From Methanobacteriota archaeon (lineage in GTDB: Archaea > Thermoplasmatota > Poseidoniia > Poseidoniales > Poseidoniaceae): a stretch of DNA of 64,000 nucleotides. The notes below the pieces were generated by a model. It worked only from the letters and a program-made list of their open reading frames with translations. It ran no database searches and had not been told where the DNA came from. The position numbers and the translations under genes are program-made. Of the stretch, positions 62,374 to 64,000 are shown one piece after another. The stretch covers positions 1 to 64,000 of the forward strand of contig PSPT01000005.1 of assembly GCA_004195635.1 (NCBI GenBank). Direction: 5' to 3'. Position 1 is the first letter of the stretch; every line of letters begins with the position of its first letter.

Positions 62374-64000
62374 ATGAATAAAGATGCGATTTGGGGCATA
62401 TTAGTGATAATTCTTGTTGCGAGCCTTGCAGCAGCCATCATCGATACGGGGGAGGTCGAGATTGACCCAGAATCATCGGTTGAACACGAAGAACAAATCG
62501 TGGTCAATGAAACAGCCCTTCCGCACGATGACGGGCATTTGCATGCTGCTCCAGTCCTCAGTCTGATCGCAGCAGAAGACGATGGTGCGAGCATCTCCCT
62601 GAGTGGATTCACAATACATGCCCATCCTGACCAAGTGACGGTCGATGTTGTCTTTGAAAATGAAAGCATCATGCAATTCTCGCCGGATGCCTCAGGGCTC
62701 TGGAATGTATCATTCAATACCAATGCAAGCGGTTTGGTGAGTCTGAACCTGACGGCCACACATGCGCTTGAAAACACAACTTCTGAACCAATGGTGGTCG
62801 ATGTTGATCGTGGTGTGGAGGAATATCAGGAAGAGACTGGCAGTGGAGGCTCCGATAACAACACTGGCAACAGCACCGGCAATTCAACCGATAACGGTAG
62901 TGGCAATCAATCCGGGAACACCACCGATGGTGGTTCGGACAATAGCACTGGCAACAGCACCGATAACGGAACAGGCACGCCGACAGGGCCAACCTACAAC
63001 GCTTCAGATCTTGGCCAATTTTGGCTTGACATGTTCATGTGCCAATCCGATGATGAGGTGACCCCAAGCGATGACTTGACCACTTCTGCTGTCGAAGAGC
63101 ACGAGTGCATGGTCAGCATCACGATGAACGCCACCCACCTCACCATCACCAGCAACGGGTTGCCAAATCATGATTTTGAATCAACGCTGGCATGTTCACA
63201 AGGCGGCGACTGCACTGCAGCTCAGGCCTATGAGTGGTCGATTCCACGTTCACCTGTGAACGATACCACCGGCGGCCATGATGCCGCCAATTGCCCAAGC
63301 GCAAACGGTGCCTACACCTGCGCCCCAGACCGCAGCGACATCGCCATTGCCGTAAACGGCGTCCCGTTCTTCGGACCTGAAGACGGACCTGGTGGCGATG
63401 CGGTTGCTTCTCATCACGGTGTCTTTGAAGAAGACCGCCAACCCATTGAATTGGGCGTGTGCCACGGGCATTCAGCCCAGGGCGGCACCTACCACTACCA
63501 CGCTGATGCCAACTGCTTGCACTGGCACGCAGAAGAAGGCGAGACCATCCTCGAGGACTATGACAACAGCATTCCAGAAGCCGTTGCGGCCAACACCAAC
63601 ACTGGAAACCATTCCGAAGTCATTGGTGTGGCCTTGGATGGCTACCCAATTTACGGGTTCTGGGGCTACGATGCCAGCATGAACACCACTGAGATGACCA
63701 GTTCATACCGGCTTAAAGCAGGTGAAACGGGTTACAATGGCATTGATGATTACGAATACATCGAAGGCCTCGGTGATCTCGATGTCTGCAATGGGCACTT
63801 CGGCCCGACGCCCGATTTCCCTGACGGCATCTATCACTACCATTCGACGATACTCAACGGTGAAGGTGACATGGGTTTCCCTTACTTCCTCATCTGCTAC
63901 CATGGCGAGGTTGACCTAGGTGATGGTGGTGCTGATTGTTCTGGCTTTGGTGAAACATGGGGCCCTGGCATTGGCCCGCCACCTGAAGGTTGTGAAAGTG
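62374..64000 (+). CDS. YHYH-domain surface protein, 3' end outside window
   Basis: Partial: 542 codons are visible with no stop before 64000. A hydrophobic N-terminal segment (IWGILVIILVASLAAAII) acts as signal or anchor. A beta-type domain, a glycosylation-rich linker (N-x-T/S repeats, about 160-205) and then the YHYH domain follow. That domain has CHGHSAQGGTYHYHAD near residue 373, LDGYPIYGFWG, and GIYHYHSTILNG near 487. The YHYH family has conserved histidines of likely metal-binding role and no proven function. Third codon positions are visibly rich in C and G (GCC, ACC, GGC), unlike other genes here. I chose ATG 62374, with GGTGAT 7 bases upstream; ATG 62365 is possible. Confidence 0.85.
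   Translation, partial: MNKDAIWGILVIILVASLAAAIIDTGEVEIDPESSVEHEEQIVVNETALPHDDGHLHAAPVLSLIAAEDDGASISLSGFTIHAHPDQVTVDVVFENESIMQFSPDASGLWNVSFNTNASGLVSLNLTATHALENTTSEPMVVDVDRGVEEYQEETGSGGSDNNTGNSTGNSTDNGSGNQSGNTTDGGSDNSTGNSTDNGTGTPTGPTYNASDLGQFWLDMFMCQSDDEVTPSDDLTTSAVEEHECMVSITMNATHLTITSNGLPNHDFESTLACSQGGDCTAAQAYEWSIPRSPVNDTTGGHDAANCPSANGAYTCAPDRSDIAIAVNGVPFFGPEDGPGGDAVASHHGVFEEDRQPIELGVCHGHSAQGGTYHYHADANCLHWHAEEGETILEDYDNSIPEAVAANTNTGNHSEVIGVALDGYPIYGFWGYDASMNTTEMTSSYRLKAGETGYNGIDDYEYIEGLGDLDVCNGHFGPTPDFPDGIYHYHSTILNGEGDMGFPYFLICYHGEVDLGDGGADCSGFGETWGPGIGPPPEGCES
62839..62988 (+). repeat. imperfect Asn-Ser/Thr-Gly coding repeat
   Basis: A degenerate repeat of short units such as ggcaacagcacc and aacggt encodes alternating N-S-T, N-G-S-G and N-T-T. 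It forms a flexible linker dense in N-glycosylation sequons inside the YHYH protein. It parallels, in design but not in sequence, the linker of the giant surface protein at 41777-41848. Confidence 0.75.

Noticed and set aside
62277-62777. 166-codon minus-strand frame over the start of the YHYH gene
   Set aside because: It is antisense to the long plus-strand frame that has a signal segment and later a YHYH domain, and is explained by GC-rich codon bias.
1-64000. Insertion sequences, integrases, toxin-antitoxin or phage genes
   Set aside because: None were seen: no transposase, recombinase or terminase motifs, and no flanking inverted or target-site repeats.

Overview
The window looks like a chromosomal segment of a marine euryarchaeon-type archaeon, most likely a member of Thermoplasmatota close to Marine Group II (Poseidoniales). 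This placement is inferred from gene content and not from a marker tree. The archaeal signs are an archaeosine-type tRNA-guanine transglycosylase with a C-terminal PUA domain, a CTP-dependent riboflavin kinase, a DRG-type GTPase, an archaeal PheS, a DUF835 domain, and many cell-surface proteins built from PPC, CARDB and thrombospondin-3-like calcium repeats. Base composition is AT-rich by eye over most of the window, and genes are tightly packed with many 4-bp ATGA overlaps. No rRNA, CRISPR array, insertion sequence or prophage gene was seen. One tRNA, tRNA-Thr(UGU), lies at 38585-38661.

Layout. 0-4.3 kb: DUF1801 protein, DRG GTPase, and two surface proteins facing each other. 4.4-10.4 kb: a complete iron-sulfur assembly locus on the minus strand (sufC-sufB-sufD-sufS-sufE-sufT), with a NifU-like gene running the other way from a shared intergenic region that carries a 20-bp tandem repeat. 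10.4-12.6 kb: TgtA. 12.7-18.3 kb: a two-ATPase, two-permease ABC exporter operon. 18.5-25.4 kb: PH-domain membrane protein, TPR protein, truA, ribK, a PqqB-like metallo-beta-lactamase, a Kbl-like PLP enzyme and two membrane proteins. 25.4-30.3 kb: an operon of a DUF835 protein, a DnaA-like AAA+ ATPase and a cysteine-cluster protein. 30.3-38.4 kb: citrate synthase, an apparently circularly permuted GDPD, an Atg22-like transporter, TatC, a membrane protein with a repeated short motif, and FolD. 38.8-47.4 kb: a giant surface protein, aminotransferase, pheS and small membrane proteins.

47.4-54.9 kb holds what I regard as the main coherent system. It is a single minus-strand operon led by an ArsR-family regulator, followed by TusA, a DsrE2-like protein, a rhodanese/metallo-beta-lactamase fusion, a ferredoxin-NrfD fusion, a molybdopterin oxidoreductase and a TauE/SafE exporter. 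Read together it is a self-contained, probably sulfane-sulfur-inducible pathway that would take persulfide to sulfite, and then oxidise the sulfite or export it.

55-64 kb: an RND/MMPL exporter, pyruvate kinase, a 901-residue protein with clear CD36/scavenger-receptor hallmarks, and, diverging from it, the start of a YHYH-domain surface protein that runs off the window. The YHYH gene is visibly more GC-rich than everything before it.

The strongest single-gene surprises are the archaeal CD36 homologue (59336-62041), the glycerophosphodiesterase whose catalytic HRG motif sits at the C-terminus (32204-33355), and the TgtA that keeps its catalytic aspartates but has lost all four zinc ligands (10455-12614).
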